This document shows, in pieces, positions 30,800 to 38,102 of a DNA stretch of 48,022 nt. The stretch's first letter is position 1; the number at the start of each line of letters is the position of its first letter. The notes beneath the pieces were generated by a model that did no database searches, had not been told where the DNA came from, and worked only from the letters and a program-made list of their open reading frames with translations. Origin of the DNA: Desulfovibrio sp. (GTDB lineage Bacteria; Desulfobacterota; Desulfovibrionia; Desulfovibrionales; Desulfovibrionaceae); contig NZ_JAHZAA010000018.1 in the NCBI RefSeq assembly GCF_019424165.1, positions 1 through 48,022 of the forward strand, written 5' to 3'. The position numbers and the translations under genes are program-made.

Positions 30800-32193
30800 G
30801 CGCCCGGCGTGACTTCAGCGGCGCACACGGCGGCAAAAAAACGGCCCTGGGGCGTGCCGTGGGGGGCCGCAATCCGGTGGATGCGTGGCTGGCCGGTCTG
30901 TGTGGTGCACAGGAAAATGATGCGGCAGCCTTTATGACGGCTCTTGCGCAGGCGCGAACGGAGGCGCTGGCCCGTACCCTGAACTATGCCGCGGCCCGCA
31001 GTTCTTTTTACGCCCGTTGTTTGGCCGGGCATGACCTGGGGGCCTACCGCCCTGAAAACATGCGTGGCCTGCCCTTTACCACTGCTGAAGACCTTGCCCG
31101 CTGGCAGGATTTTTTATGCGTGTCGCAGGGGGCTGTGCGGCGCATGGTTACGCTGCACACGTCAGGCACAACGGGGCAGCCCAAGCGCCTGGCCTTTACA
31201 GATGCGGACCTTGCACGCACGCAGGATTTTTTTCGTGCGGGCATGTCCCAACTGGTGGGCGCGGGGCAAACGCTGGCCGTGCTGCTGCCGGGGGCGGAGC
31301 GGCCCAACGGCGTGGCAGACCTGCTGCGTCAGTCCTTGCATTCTTGTGGGGTACAGGTCTGCTGTCCGCCGTCGCACCTGCTTGCCACAGCGGAACCGGC
31401 AGCGGAAATGGCGGCTCATACCCCTGAATATGGGGAAATTTCCGGTGAAAGCGCCCAGGGCGAAGAGCTTGCAGGTGCAGACGGCACTGGGCAGAATATG
31501 GGGAAATATGCGCAGCCCCATGCCGCGGGCATGCCGGGAATATGTTCGCCCGCTGCCGCGCCCGCATCCGTTTTTGCTGCGCGTGGGATACGTGCCGAAC
31601 TGGCGCACTGGCTGGCTGAAACGGGCGCGCATTGCCTGGTGGCGGCTCCGGGGCAGCTTGAGGGCTTGCTGCGTTATTTTCCCAGCAGCGGGCCGCCGGG
31701 CCTGTGCAGTCTGCTCAGCAGCGCCGACAGGCTTGATCCGGTATTGCGCCATGTGCTTGCCAGTGTGTGGAACTGCACGGTGCTCGACCATTACGGTCTG
31801 ACGGAAATGGGTTACGGCGGGGCGGTGGAATGCCCCGCGCACGACGGCTATCATTTGCGAGCATTGGATATGATTGTGGAAATTGTGGATTTTTGCGGCG
31901 ACGAACCTTTGCCGCACGGTGAAGCGGGCGAGGTGGTCATTACCACGCTGGAGCGCGAAGCCATGCCCCTTATCCGTTACCGCACAGGTGATGTGGCAAG
32001 CCTGTTGCCCGGTCCTTGTGGCTGTGGCAGCCCGTTGCCGCGTCTTGGCCCGGTGCGCGGCAGGCTGGAGCGCTGCGGCGGGCGTGTGCGGGTGATGCGT
32101 CTGCAAAAAGGCGGACGCAAGCCGGCTTCCGGTCCGGGCCGTCAGCCGGATACGGCTGATGCCCCCCACTGCCTGCTGGGAGACTGGGCGTGA
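30796..32193 (+). CDS. AMP-dependent CoA ligase-like protein (DVU_1553 family)
   Basis: A 465-residue adenylate-forming enzyme of the phenylacetate-CoA-ligase (PaaK-like) type. The P-loop motif TSGTTGQPK is near residues 122-130. LDHYGLTEMGYGG (about 331-343) is the A5 acyl/AMP site, and IRYRTGDVASL is the A7/A8 region with the conserved Asp. A low-complexity insert occupies about residues 210-265. A short Cys-rich GPCGCGSPLPRLGP segment resembles the zinc-knuckle found in PaaK-like enzymes. It starts within the stop of trsS (ATGA). It could activate a carboxylate, possibly a product of the neighbouring aldehyde oxidoreductase; this is inference. The C-terminal domain looks short. Confidence 0.86.
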   Translation: MSARRDFSGAHGGKKTALGRAVGGRNPVDAWLAGLCGAQENDAAAFMTALAQARTEALARTLNYAAARSSFYARCLAGHDLGAYRPENMRGLPFTTAEDLARWQDFLCVSQGAVRRMVTLHTSGTTGQPKRLAFTDADLARTQDFFRAGMSQLVGAGQTLAVLLPGAERPNGVADLLRQSLHSCGVQVCCPPSHLLATAEPAAEMAAHTPEYGEISGESAQGEELAGADGTGQNMGKYAQPHAAGMPGICSPAAAPASVFAARGIRAELAHWLAETGAHCLVAAPGQLEGLLRYFPSSGPPGLCSLLSSADRLDPVLRHVLASVWNCTVLDHYGLTEMGYGGAVECPAHDGYHLRALDMIVEIVDFCGDEPLPHGEAGEVVITTLEREAMPLIRYRTGDVASLLPGPCGCGSPLPRLGPVRGRLERCGGRVRVMRLQKGGRKPASGPGRQPDTADAPHCLLGDWA

Positions 32194-33476
32194 ACGGCCA
32201 CGCGCTTGTTCTGGCCGCCGGTCAGGCTTCACGCATGGGCCGTTGCAAGGCCCTTCTGCCTCTGGCGCTTGGCCCCGGCGGACGCGACTGTACTGCACTG
32301 GAAGGACTGGCGCGCCTTTTTCACGAGTCAGGCATTGCGCAGGTCACTGTTGTTACAGGCTTTCATGCGGAGTGCGTAGAGGCGGCGGCACGGGGCCTTG
32401 GCCTTGCGATTGCGCGCAATCCCCGCCCTGAAGACGGCATGTTCTCCTCCGTATGCGCCGGGCTTCGAACGTTTTGCGGCCGTGACGGCGCTTCAGGCTC
32501 CCTTGATGTGGAAGGCCCGGTTCTGGTGCAGCCTGTGGACGTGCCTCTTGTGCGCCCCATGACACTGCAAGCCTTGTTTGAAGCCCACGCAACCGATCAG
32601 GCGAGCGTGCTTGTTCCGGCCTTTGCCGGTGAAGAGGGGCATCCGCCGCTGCTGCCGGGCCACTGTCTGCGTCAGGTGCTGGGGCATGGGCATGCGGGCG
32701 GCAAAGGGGGATTGCGCGGCGCTCTGGCGGATTTGCCCGTGCAGCCGGTTGCCGTGGCGGACAGTCTTGTGCTGCCTGATATGGACAGGCCGGAAGATTA
32801 CGAAAGCTTGCGGCTTCTCGCGCCGCACAGAAACGCCCTGTGGCCGTGCGAAGCTGCGGAATTGCTGCGCCTGCACAACGTGCCTGAAAAAGGCGTGCGT
32901 CACGGCAGGGCTGTGGGCGCTGTTGCCGCTGCCCTGGCAAAAGCCCTTGCACAGGCGCGGCAGATGGAGCAGACGCCGGGAGCCTGCCATGGCGGGCAGA
33001 TGTCCCTCAATGCTGGCCTTGCTCTGGCCGGGGGGCTGCTGCATGATATCTGCAAAGGAGAAAAAAGCCATGAATCGGCTGCCGGACGCCTGTTGCGCTG
33101 TCTGCGGCTGCCCGTGATGGCGCGGCTGGTGGAGGATCACCGTGATCTGAGCCTGCCGGACGATCAGCCCATCACTGAACGGGAACTGGTGTTTCTGGCT
33201 GACAAATACTGTTACGGCGCAAGCTTTGTGCCTGTGCAGCGGCGTTTTGAGCAAAAGCTGGAAATTTTTGGCGCAGATCCGGCGGCGGCCACGGCCATCA
33301 GGGGCCGTCTTGAGCGCGCCCTGGCGCTGGAAAAAAGATTGGCGCGAGAGCTGGCGTGCGGCCAGACGCACGGGCAAGCACATTGGCCCCATCCGGCAAA
33401 CGTGGCCCGTGCCGCTCTGGAACGGCTGGCGGCAGAAAAATCTGTCCGGGCAGACCAAAGGGCTGTAACGGCCTGA
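32190..33476 (+). CDS. NTP transferase (MobA/MocA-like) fused to an HD domain (DVU_1551 family)
   Basis: A 428-residue fusion starting with GTG inside the stop of the ligase gene (GTGA). The N-terminal 200 residues are a MobA/MocA-type nucleotidyltransferase with LAAGQASRMGRCKALLPL (residues 8-25) and QPVDVPLV (114-121, metal-binding Asp117). MocA uses CTP to make molybdopterin cytosine dinucleotide, the cofactor that the upstream Mop needs; MobA makes the guanine form. The C-terminal part is an HD phosphohydrolase domain: VRHGRAVGAVAAALA, then LLHDICKGE (His285, Asp286), then EDHRDL. The linkage of a nucleotidyltransferase and a hydrolase suggests making and breaking a nucleotide conjugate. 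It is the last of the strictly overlapping genes. Confidence 0.88.
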   Translation: MNGHALVLAAGQASRMGRCKALLPLALGPGGRDCTALEGLARLFHESGIAQVTVVTGFHAECVEAAARGLGLAIARNPRPEDGMFSSVCAGLRTFCGRDGASGSLDVEGPVLVQPVDVPLVRPMTLQALFEAHATDQASVLVPAFAGEEGHPPLLPGHCLRQVLGHGHAGGKGGLRGALADLPVQPVAVADSLVLPDMDRPEDYESLRLLAPHRNALWPCEAAELLRLHNVPEKGVRHGRAVGAVAAALAKALAQARQMEQTPGACHGGQMSLNAGLALAGGLLHDICKGEKSHESAAGRLLRCLRLPVMARLVEDHRDLSLPDDQPITERELVFLADKYCYGASFVPVQRRFEQKLEIFGADPAAATAIRGRLERALALEKRLARELACGQTHGQAHWPHPANVARAALERLAAEKSVRADQRAVTA

Positions 33477-33550
33477 AGCCGGAAATAAAAATCCGGCAAG
33501 CCTTGCCCGTGTTCCGGCGGGCCAGGACAGGAAAAACAGGAGATATCTCA

Positions 33551-34132
33551 ATGAACGGCATGTGGCTCGTGCGGCACGGTGCTTTGCCGCCCAATCCCGA
33601 GCGGCGAATTGTGGGCAACCGCGATATCCCGCTCAGCGATGCCGGGCGCAATCAGATACGCCGTCTGGCCCGCGACTTCATGCCCACCCTGGCGGGAAAA
33701 CTGGCGGCAGTGGTGACTTCGGACCTGGGGCGCTGCCGTGAAACCACGTCCATTCTTCTGACCGGAAATGAGTGGGCCGCCAGCCCGCCCCCGGTGCATG
33801 CCGAGCCGGGCCTGCGCGAAATCGATATGGGCCTGTGGCAGGGCCTGACCAGAGCCGAGATCGAACAGCGTTTTCCCGGTCAGTATGCTCTGCGGGGCAA
33901 AGATTTTTCCCGCTTCAGGCCCGAGGGTGGCGAGAGCTTCACCTGCCTTCAGGCGCGCGCCCTTGAGGCCGTGCAACGCTGGCGGCGGCAGTATCCTGAC
34001 GGGCGTGTGCTTGTGGTGGCGCATGCGGGCGTCATACGCTGTTTGCTGGCCCACTATATGGCTCTGCCGCTTGAAGAGGCGCTGAACATCCCGCAGGAAT
34101 ACGGCTGCCGGACGTTTGTGCCGGAATGGTAA
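33551..34132 (+). CDS. Histidine phosphatase family protein
   Basis: A 193-residue phosphoglycerate-mutase-like phosphatase. The catalytic motif LVRHGALP holds His9. SDLGRCRETTSIL, the acid/base region LREIDMGLWQGLTRAEIE, and the second catalytic His in VVAHAGVIRCLL follow. It resembles CobC-type alpha-ribazole phosphatases and broad phosphatases. The start at 33551 has an AGGAG ribosome site; a frame open from 33356 overlaps the upstream gene and is less likely. It follows the NTP-transferase/HD gene by 74 bases with a small hairpin (GCCGGA/TCCGGC, 33478-33497) between. It is probably the last gene of the operon. Confidence 0.88.
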   Translation: MNGMWLVRHGALPPNPERRIVGNRDIPLSDAGRNQIRRLARDFMPTLAGKLAAVVTSDLGRCRETTSILLTGNEWAASPPPVHAEPGLREIDMGLWQGLTRAEIEQRFPGQYALRGKDFSRFRPEGGESFTCLQARALEAVQRWRRQYPDGRVLVVAHAGVIRCLLAHYMALPLEEALNIPQEYGCRTFVPEW

Positions 34133-34204
34133 GAAGCCTCAGACGGCCACGCTTTTCGCGGCCCTGCGGCTTGCGGGGTCTGCGGGCATTGGCTGCGCAT
34201 CCGC

Positions 34205-34756
34205 TCAGCGCAGTTGCAGGTTCACGCCTTCACGGTCAAAAACCTGTATGCTCAGGGAAATGTACTTTTCTGCCAGCACGGGAGCGGCGATGTCGAGCGA
34301 AAGGCGGCGCAGGTCTTCAAGGCTGAAGGCGGCAAGCCAGCGGGCCGCTTCAAGCCCGAGGAGGGCCAGTTCCGCCGGAGGCGTCAGCAGAACCGCCGGG
34401 CAGGTCTTGTAGGCATACAGGTTGCCGTTGGCAAGCACAAAAGGAAAAAGACCGCAGGCCACGGGCCGCTGCTCGCGCGGCAGCCCGCAGCCGGTACGTG
34501 TGCAGGCCTTGCAGCCGCGTCCGTCCATATAGGCGGTGTGCCCGTCAAGCATATAAAAATCTTCTTCCATACCCTCATGCAGCTGCCGGGGCAGCAGGGC
34601 CATAGGAAAAGGCTTGCTGGAATCCTGTGGCCCGCAGCAATAGCGGCAATCACGGCAGTAGCCGTTTTGCAGCCAGCCGCCGCGCCAGCGCAGTACCCTG
34701 CGGCGCGAAAACAGACCGCGCCATTTTTCAAGATAATTCCAGAATCCTTTTTTCAT
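34205..34756 (-). CDS. YkgJ-like CxxCxxCC cysteine-cluster protein
   Basis: A 183-residue protein with the CxxCxxCC signature of the YkgJ family (Cys34, Cys37, Cys40, Cys41). A second cysteine set follows at Cys82, Cys85, Cys90 and Cys101 (GCKACTRTGC ... RPVACGLFPF). Such proteins are predicted to bind zinc or an Fe-S cluster; no general function is established. The start at 34756 is chosen for the GGAG upstream and the basic N-terminus MKKGFWNYLEKW. It converges with the histidine phosphatase gene (72-base gap, no clear terminator) and lies downstream of an SMR transporter pair, probably as a separate unit. Confidence 0.82.
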   Translation of the reverse strand: MKKGFWNYLEKWRGLFSRRRVLRWRGGWLQNGYCRDCRYCCGPQDSSKPFPMALLPRQLHEGMEEDFYMLDGHTAYMDGRGCKACTRTGCGLPREQRPVACGLFPFVLANGNLYAYKTCPAVLLTPPAELALLGLEAARWLAAFSLEDLRRLSLDIAAPVLAEKYISLSIQVFDREGVNLQLR

Positions 34757-34905
34757 AGTTGTCTCCGGAGCTTGCGAGGTCGTGTCAGGGCGGCTCACGC
34801 TGCGGTTCTTTCGTCTTTATTGCGTTGGCCGGGCAGGGCCGTTGCGCGTCTCTTCCGCTGCTCTGTCCCACCCGGCGGATGTATTTTTGTATTTGCAGGC
34901 AGCGC

Positions 34906-35244
34906 TCAACTCATATGCAAAAGCGCCATGCCCGTCATGAGCAGGGCCATACCCGCAAAGGCGCAGGGCCGCAGCTTCTGGCTGAAAAACAGCCAGCCGC
35001 CCATCGACGTACCCAGAATGCCGAAACTGCCCCACATGGCATAGGCTACAGCCAGATCCATGTGCCGCACGGCCAGCGACAGGCAATAGAAAGCAAGGCC
35101 CACCAGCACCAGAGAGAAAAATCCCAGCCAGCGCCGCCTGAAACCGCCGGACTTTGCCAGCAGCAGATTTGCCAGTACGTCCAGAGCCGCCGCCAGCACC
35201 ACCAGTAAAAGGGAAAGGCTGAAAAAAGAGGCAAGGGGCTGCAT
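34906..35244 (-). CDS. Small multidrug resistance (SMR) transporter, MdtI-like subunit
   Basis: A 112-residue protein with four membrane helices. The SMR-type motif is in the third segment, with YAMWGSFGILGTSMGGWLFF corresponding to the conserved Y-A-x-W-x-G-x-G block. The acidic residue in helix 1 is Asp (residue 22, ALDVLANLLLAKSGGF) rather than the usual Glu, as in some paired SMR subunits. The ATG overlaps the stop of the partner gene by one base, so the two likely form a heterodimeric exporter like MdtIJ (spermidine) or EbrAB. The actual substrate is unknown. Confidence 0.82.
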   Translation of the reverse strand: MQPLASFFSLSLLLVVLAAALDVLANLLLAKSGGFRRRWLGFFSLVLVGLAFYCLSLAVRHMDLAVAYAMWGSFGILGTSMGGWLFFSQKLRPCAFAGMALLMTGMALLHMS

Positions 35245-35687
35245 TATGCGTTCCCCCGTTCACCCGTGGTGGTGCCGCCCGGATTCAGGCTGGACGTGGG
35301 GCGGGCTGCCGGATGGATGTCTTTTTTGTCTTCTTTGCCGTGTCCTGTGCCGTGGTGTACCAGCAAGGCTCCCGCCAGCACGCAGACAAGGCCGAGGGCG
35401 CGTGTCACAGTCATGCTTTCGCCGAGCAGCAGCACGCTGCATATGGTGATAAGGGTCAGGCCCAGGCCTTCCCAAAAGGCAAAGGCAACGCCCACAGGCA
35501 AGCCGGTGGTGGCTTTTGCCAGCATGTAATAGGAAAGGGCAATAGCCAGCCACATAAGCACAAGGCCCAGCATGGCTGCATGGGCGAAGCCCCAGCCCTG
35601 GGCCATCTTCATGACTGTGGTTCCGGCCACTTCAAAAATAATAGCCCCCATGAGGCAGAGCCAGTGATAGGGTTTGGTCTCAAGCAT
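35244..35687 (-). CDS. SMR transporter, MdtJ-like subunit with C-terminal tail
   Basis: A 147-residue protein. The SMR core is about 110 residues: IIFEVAGTTVMKMAQGW carries the essential helix-1 Glu (residue 19), and AFAFWEGLGLTLITICSVLLLGE is the conserved third-helix block and loop. A hydrophilic tail of about 35 residues (from HHGTGHGKEDKKD) follows the fourth helix and is longer than usual for SMR proteins. It is first in a two-gene unit with the MdtI-like subunit. No guanidine riboswitch, which often precedes SMR genes, was recognised upstream. Confidence 0.85.
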   Translation of the reverse strand: MLETKPYHWLCLMGAIIFEVAGTTVMKMAQGWGFAHAAMLGLVLMWLAIALSYYMLAKATTGLPVGVAFAFWEGLGLTLITICSVLLLGESMTVTRALGLVCVLAGALLVHHGTGHGKEDKKDIHPAARPTSSLNPGGTTTGERGNA

Positions 35688-35953
35688 TGTATCCTCGCTG
35701 CGCTGTCAGACTGATGTTTCAGCCCGATATTTGAAACAGAAAAAGCCCTGGCCGCCCGCAGGGGCCATGCATCAGACAGTTTTTGCAGACGGAGAATTAA
35801 AGAAATGAACGCCAGTAACGTTCTTCAGGGTAGCCGCAAAAGGGACGGCTGCGTATGCGGGACCAACAACAGGAGGCTGAGTTCATGCCCTTAGTATATG
35901 TTCTGCAACCGGGCTTGGCAAGGGCGCACGGTGGCTCTGGCCTGGGCGGGTGC

Positions 35954-35975
35954 AAGGGCAGAGTACTCTGCCCTT
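35954..35975. repeat. Perfect 22-bp palindrome
   Basis: AAGGGCAGAG followed by TACTCTGCCCTT reads identically on both strands. It could form a hairpin in RNA or bind a dimeric protein. Confidence 0.85.
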
Positions 35976-35984
35976 ATGTATGCG

Positions 35985-36019
35985 AAGAGCGCGCCCGGAT
36001 TGGACCGTGGCGCGCTCTT
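35985..36019 (-). terminator. Hairpin, probable terminator of the his/tat/gua operon
   Basis: AAGAGCGCGCC (35985-35995) pairs perfectly with GGCGCGCTCTT (36009-36019). It lies about 80 bases downstream of the hisA stop on the minus strand. The T tract is poor in both directions, so termination is likely but not certain. Confidence 0.6.
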
Positions 36020-36044
36020 TGCGTTGTTTTGATTGGTTGGCTTG

Positions 36045-36091
36045 CCTGCGCAGATTGCCTGCGCAGATTGTTTGCGCAGATTGTTTGCGCG
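36045..36091 (+). repeat. 13-nt tandem repeat, 3.6 copies
   Basis: Units CCTGCGCAGATTG (36045-36057 and 36058-36070), TTTGCGCAGATTG (36071-36083) and a partial TTTGCGCG (36084-36091). They immediately follow the hisA stop in the non-coding 3' region of the operon. Confidence 0.9.
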
Positions 36092-36097
36092 GTCTGG

Positions 36098-36850
36098 TCA
36101 GGCGCTTTCGGACGTGCCTTTCTGGGCATCTATCCAGGCGTTGGCTTCTTTGAGGTCAAGGGTTCCTTCGTAAAGCGCGCGTCCGCTCACCGCGCCCATA
36201 AGGCTGGTCTCAAGGGTGAGGGGATAGAGTTTTTGCACGTCTTCAAGGGTGGCCACGCCCCCGGCGGCAATGACCGGCACGGTGGAAAGGCGGGCCAGAT
36301 GCTCCAGCGCGGCTACGTTGACGCCGCACTGCATGCCGTCGCGTTCAATGTCTGTATAGATGACAAACGCGGCGCCGTCGTCAAGCAGGCGGGGCAGGGC
36401 CGTGTCCACGGTCATGCCGGTGTCTTCCACCCAGCCGCGGCTTTTCAGCTTTCCGCCCTCGGCGTCCAGTGAAACGCCTACCCGGCCGGGAAAGGCGCGG
36501 CACATGTCGGCAAACAGGGTGGGCTGCTCCAGGGCCAGCGTGCCGATAATAAGGCGGCTGACCCCGGCTTCCAGATAGGCTTCGGCCGTATGCATGTCGC
36601 GTATGCCGCCGCCAAGCTGCACTGGAATGGCAAGAGTCGCGCAGATGTCGCGCACGATGCGGCGGCTCTGGGCTGCGCCGTCAAAAGCGCCGTCCAGGTC
36701 AACCACATGCAGCCAGCGCGCTCCGGCTTCTTCCCAGGCTCTGGCGGCATCCACGGGGCTTTCGGCAAAAACCGTGCTCTCGTGGGCGCGGCCCTGCTTA
36801 AGCCGCACGGCCTTGCCGTTCTGAATGTCAACAGCGGGAAAAATAATCAT
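36098..36850 (-). CDS. hisA: Phosphoribosylformimino-AICAR-phosphate isomerase
   Basis: HisA catalyses the Amadori rearrangement of ProFAR to PRFAR in histidine synthesis. The 250-residue TIM-barrel has the N-terminal catalytic Asp in FPAVDIQNGKAVRL and the second catalytic Asp in YTDIERDG (about residue 130). The phosphate-binding loops QLGGGIRD and IAAGGVATLEDV are intact. The start at 36850 gives MIIFPAVDI with AAGGA upstream and overlaps the stop of the preceding lipoprotein gene by 4 nt. It is the last gene of the guaBA-tatBC-his unit; other his genes are not in the window. Confidence 0.97.
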   Translation of the reverse strand: MIIFPAVDIQNGKAVRLKQGRAHESTVFAESPVDAARAWEEAGARWLHVVDLDGAFDGAAQSRRIVRDICATLAIPVQLGGGIRDMHTAEAYLEAGVSRLIIGTLALEQPTLFADMCRAFPGRVGVSLDAEGGKLKSRGWVEDTGMTVDTALPRLLDDGAAFVIYTDIERDGMQCGVNVAALEHLARLSTVPVIAAGGVATLEDVQKLYPLTLETSLMGAVSGRALYEGTLDLKEANAWIDAQKGTSESA

Positions 36851-37506
36851 AAACCCAAGTCCTTTACTGCCTTGCTTATGCCGTCCACTGTCAGCTCCTC
36901 GGCAGTGACCCACTGGCCCTTGCGCTTGAGGAATGAACCCACGTTGAGCAGGTTTTCCGTCAGCCCGACCTGTTGCTCCTCAAAGACAGAGCGGTCCATG
37001 ATGTTGCCTGCATCCACGCGCAGCAGGAAAAATTCCACCCGCACATGGGCCGACTGGGTAACGCCCGCTTTGGAGCCTTCGCGCTCATGCCAGTCCAGCA
37101 CCTGAGGAATCAGCAGCAACTGCGCCCCCTGTTTTTTGCCGTAGGCGACCCAAAGGGGCAGGGCCTGCGGCTGTTCGGAGCTGTGAAATGCGGTCGCATT
37201 TTTGGGCAGGGTACGCTGGCTGATGAATTTGTATTGCCTGCTGGTTTGTGTGGTCAGCACATGGCGCAGGCGCATGTCCAGGGCAGTGAGCATGTCATCG
37301 GGAATGCGCCCCTGATTTTCGGGAATGCGCCCCATGATAAGCTGGCTGGCATTGACGGGCTGGGTGAAGGGAGCCACGGTAATGGTGTAGGCAGAGGAAA
37401 GGTTGCGCGGCACATCGGCGGTGCTGCGCGGGCGCTTGCTGCACGCCCCCAGAACCACGGTAAGACTCAATATGACGAGAAGCAGTATATTCAGGCGGTT
37501 ATGCAT
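36847..37506 (-). CDS. Lipoprotein of unknown function between hisB and hisA
   Basis: A 219-residue protein with a signal peptide and lipobox VLGAC (lipidated Cys22). The mature part begins with YTITVAPFTQPVNASQLIMG and contains a nucleotide-free alpha/beta-like region (QLLLIPQVLDWHEREGS, then VEFFLLRVDAGNIMDRSVFEEQQVGL). This pattern resembles the GNA1162/LpoB-like lipoproteins that report on envelope state; the match is by eye and weak. It overlaps hisB by 1 nt and hisA by 4 nt, so it is translated from the same message. Its role in a biosynthetic operon is not obvious. Confidence 0.75.
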   Translation of the reverse strand: MHNRLNILLLVILSLTVVLGACSKRPRSTADVPRNLSSAYTITVAPFTQPVNASQLIMGRIPENQGRIPDDMLTALDMRLRHVLTTQTSRQYKFISQRTLPKNATAFHSSEQPQALPLWVAYGKKQGAQLLLIPQVLDWHEREGSKAGVTQSAHVRVEFFLLRVDAGNIMDRSVFEEQQVGLTENLLNVGSFLKRKGQWVTAEELTVDGISKAVKDLGL

Positions 37507-38102
37507 TAATCAAGACCTCCCTTGGTGCTGCGTATGGTTGTGCCGTGCCGACGCACTGCGTGAGCCAGGGCAAGGCCCAGGCCTTTGGCGGCGGATTCCA
37601 GCAAATGATGCCCGTTTTTGCCGTAGCGCATGTCCACATGCAGATTGCAGCGCGCGCCGCTGGCAAGGGCTTTATAGTATTCACGCCAGAGGTCTTTTTC
37701 CTCCCCGGCGAGTACGGGGGGCAACAGTTCGTCGCCACGCCACTCAAGCCAGGGGCGGCCTGAAAGATCAACGGTAACTTCCGCAAGGGCCTCGTCCATA
37801 GGCACTCGGCCGTACCCCACGCGGGCAATGCCCGCCCGGTCGCCCAGGGCGTCAAGCAGGGCTTTGCCAAGGGTCATGCCCACGTCCTCGGCGGTATGGT
37901 GCGCGTCCACCTGCATGTCGCCCTCGCAGACAAGGGTCAGGTCCATGCCTGCCCAGAAGAACGTGAGGGTGAGCATATGGTCCAGCAGGCCGAATCCGGT
38001 TCTGATGTCTGTCTTGCCCTGACCGTCCAGATTCAGCTCAAGGCGGATGTCGGTTTCGGCGCTGGTGCGCGCCTGCGTGGAAGTGCGCGGGGAGGTGGTC
38101 AT
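37506..38102 (-). CDS. hisB: Imidazoleglycerol-phosphate dehydratase
   Basis: The monofunctional 198-residue HisB dehydratase converts IGP to imidazole-acetol phosphate in histidine synthesis. The metal-binding motifs DAHHTAED (about residues 65-72) and GKNGHHLLE (about 162-170) are complete. The N-terminus (TDIRLELNLDGQG) follows the family pattern. The start overlaps the tatC stop by 4 nt, and its own stop overlaps the next start by 1 nt. No phosphatase domain is fused. Confidence 0.97.
   Translation of the reverse strand: MTTSPRTSTQARTSAETDIRLELNLDGQGKTDIRTGFGLLDHMLTLTFFWAGMDLTLVCEGDMQVDAHHTAEDVGMTLGKALLDALGDRAGIARVGYGRVPMDEALAEVTVDLSGRPWLEWRGDELLPPVLAGEEKDLWREYYKALASGARCNLHVDMRYGKNGHHLLESAAKGLGLALAHAVRRHGTTIRSTKGGLD

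Larger units (their letters stand above)
35688..36097. other. Repeat-rich intergenic region between hisA and the SMR genes
   Basis: This 410-base gap lies downstream of hisA and upstream of the SMR pair, both on the minus strand. It holds a 22-bp palindrome, an 11-bp stem hairpin and a 13-nt tandem repeat (listed separately), plus the SMR promoter somewhere right of 35687. A plus-strand 29-codon frame (35805-35894) with a GGAG 12 bases upstream is possible but unsupported. Confidence 0.5.

Noticed and set aside
35688..35960. Guanidine riboswitch ahead of the SMR pair
   Set aside because: No paired hairpins with ACGR loops on the minus strand were seen.
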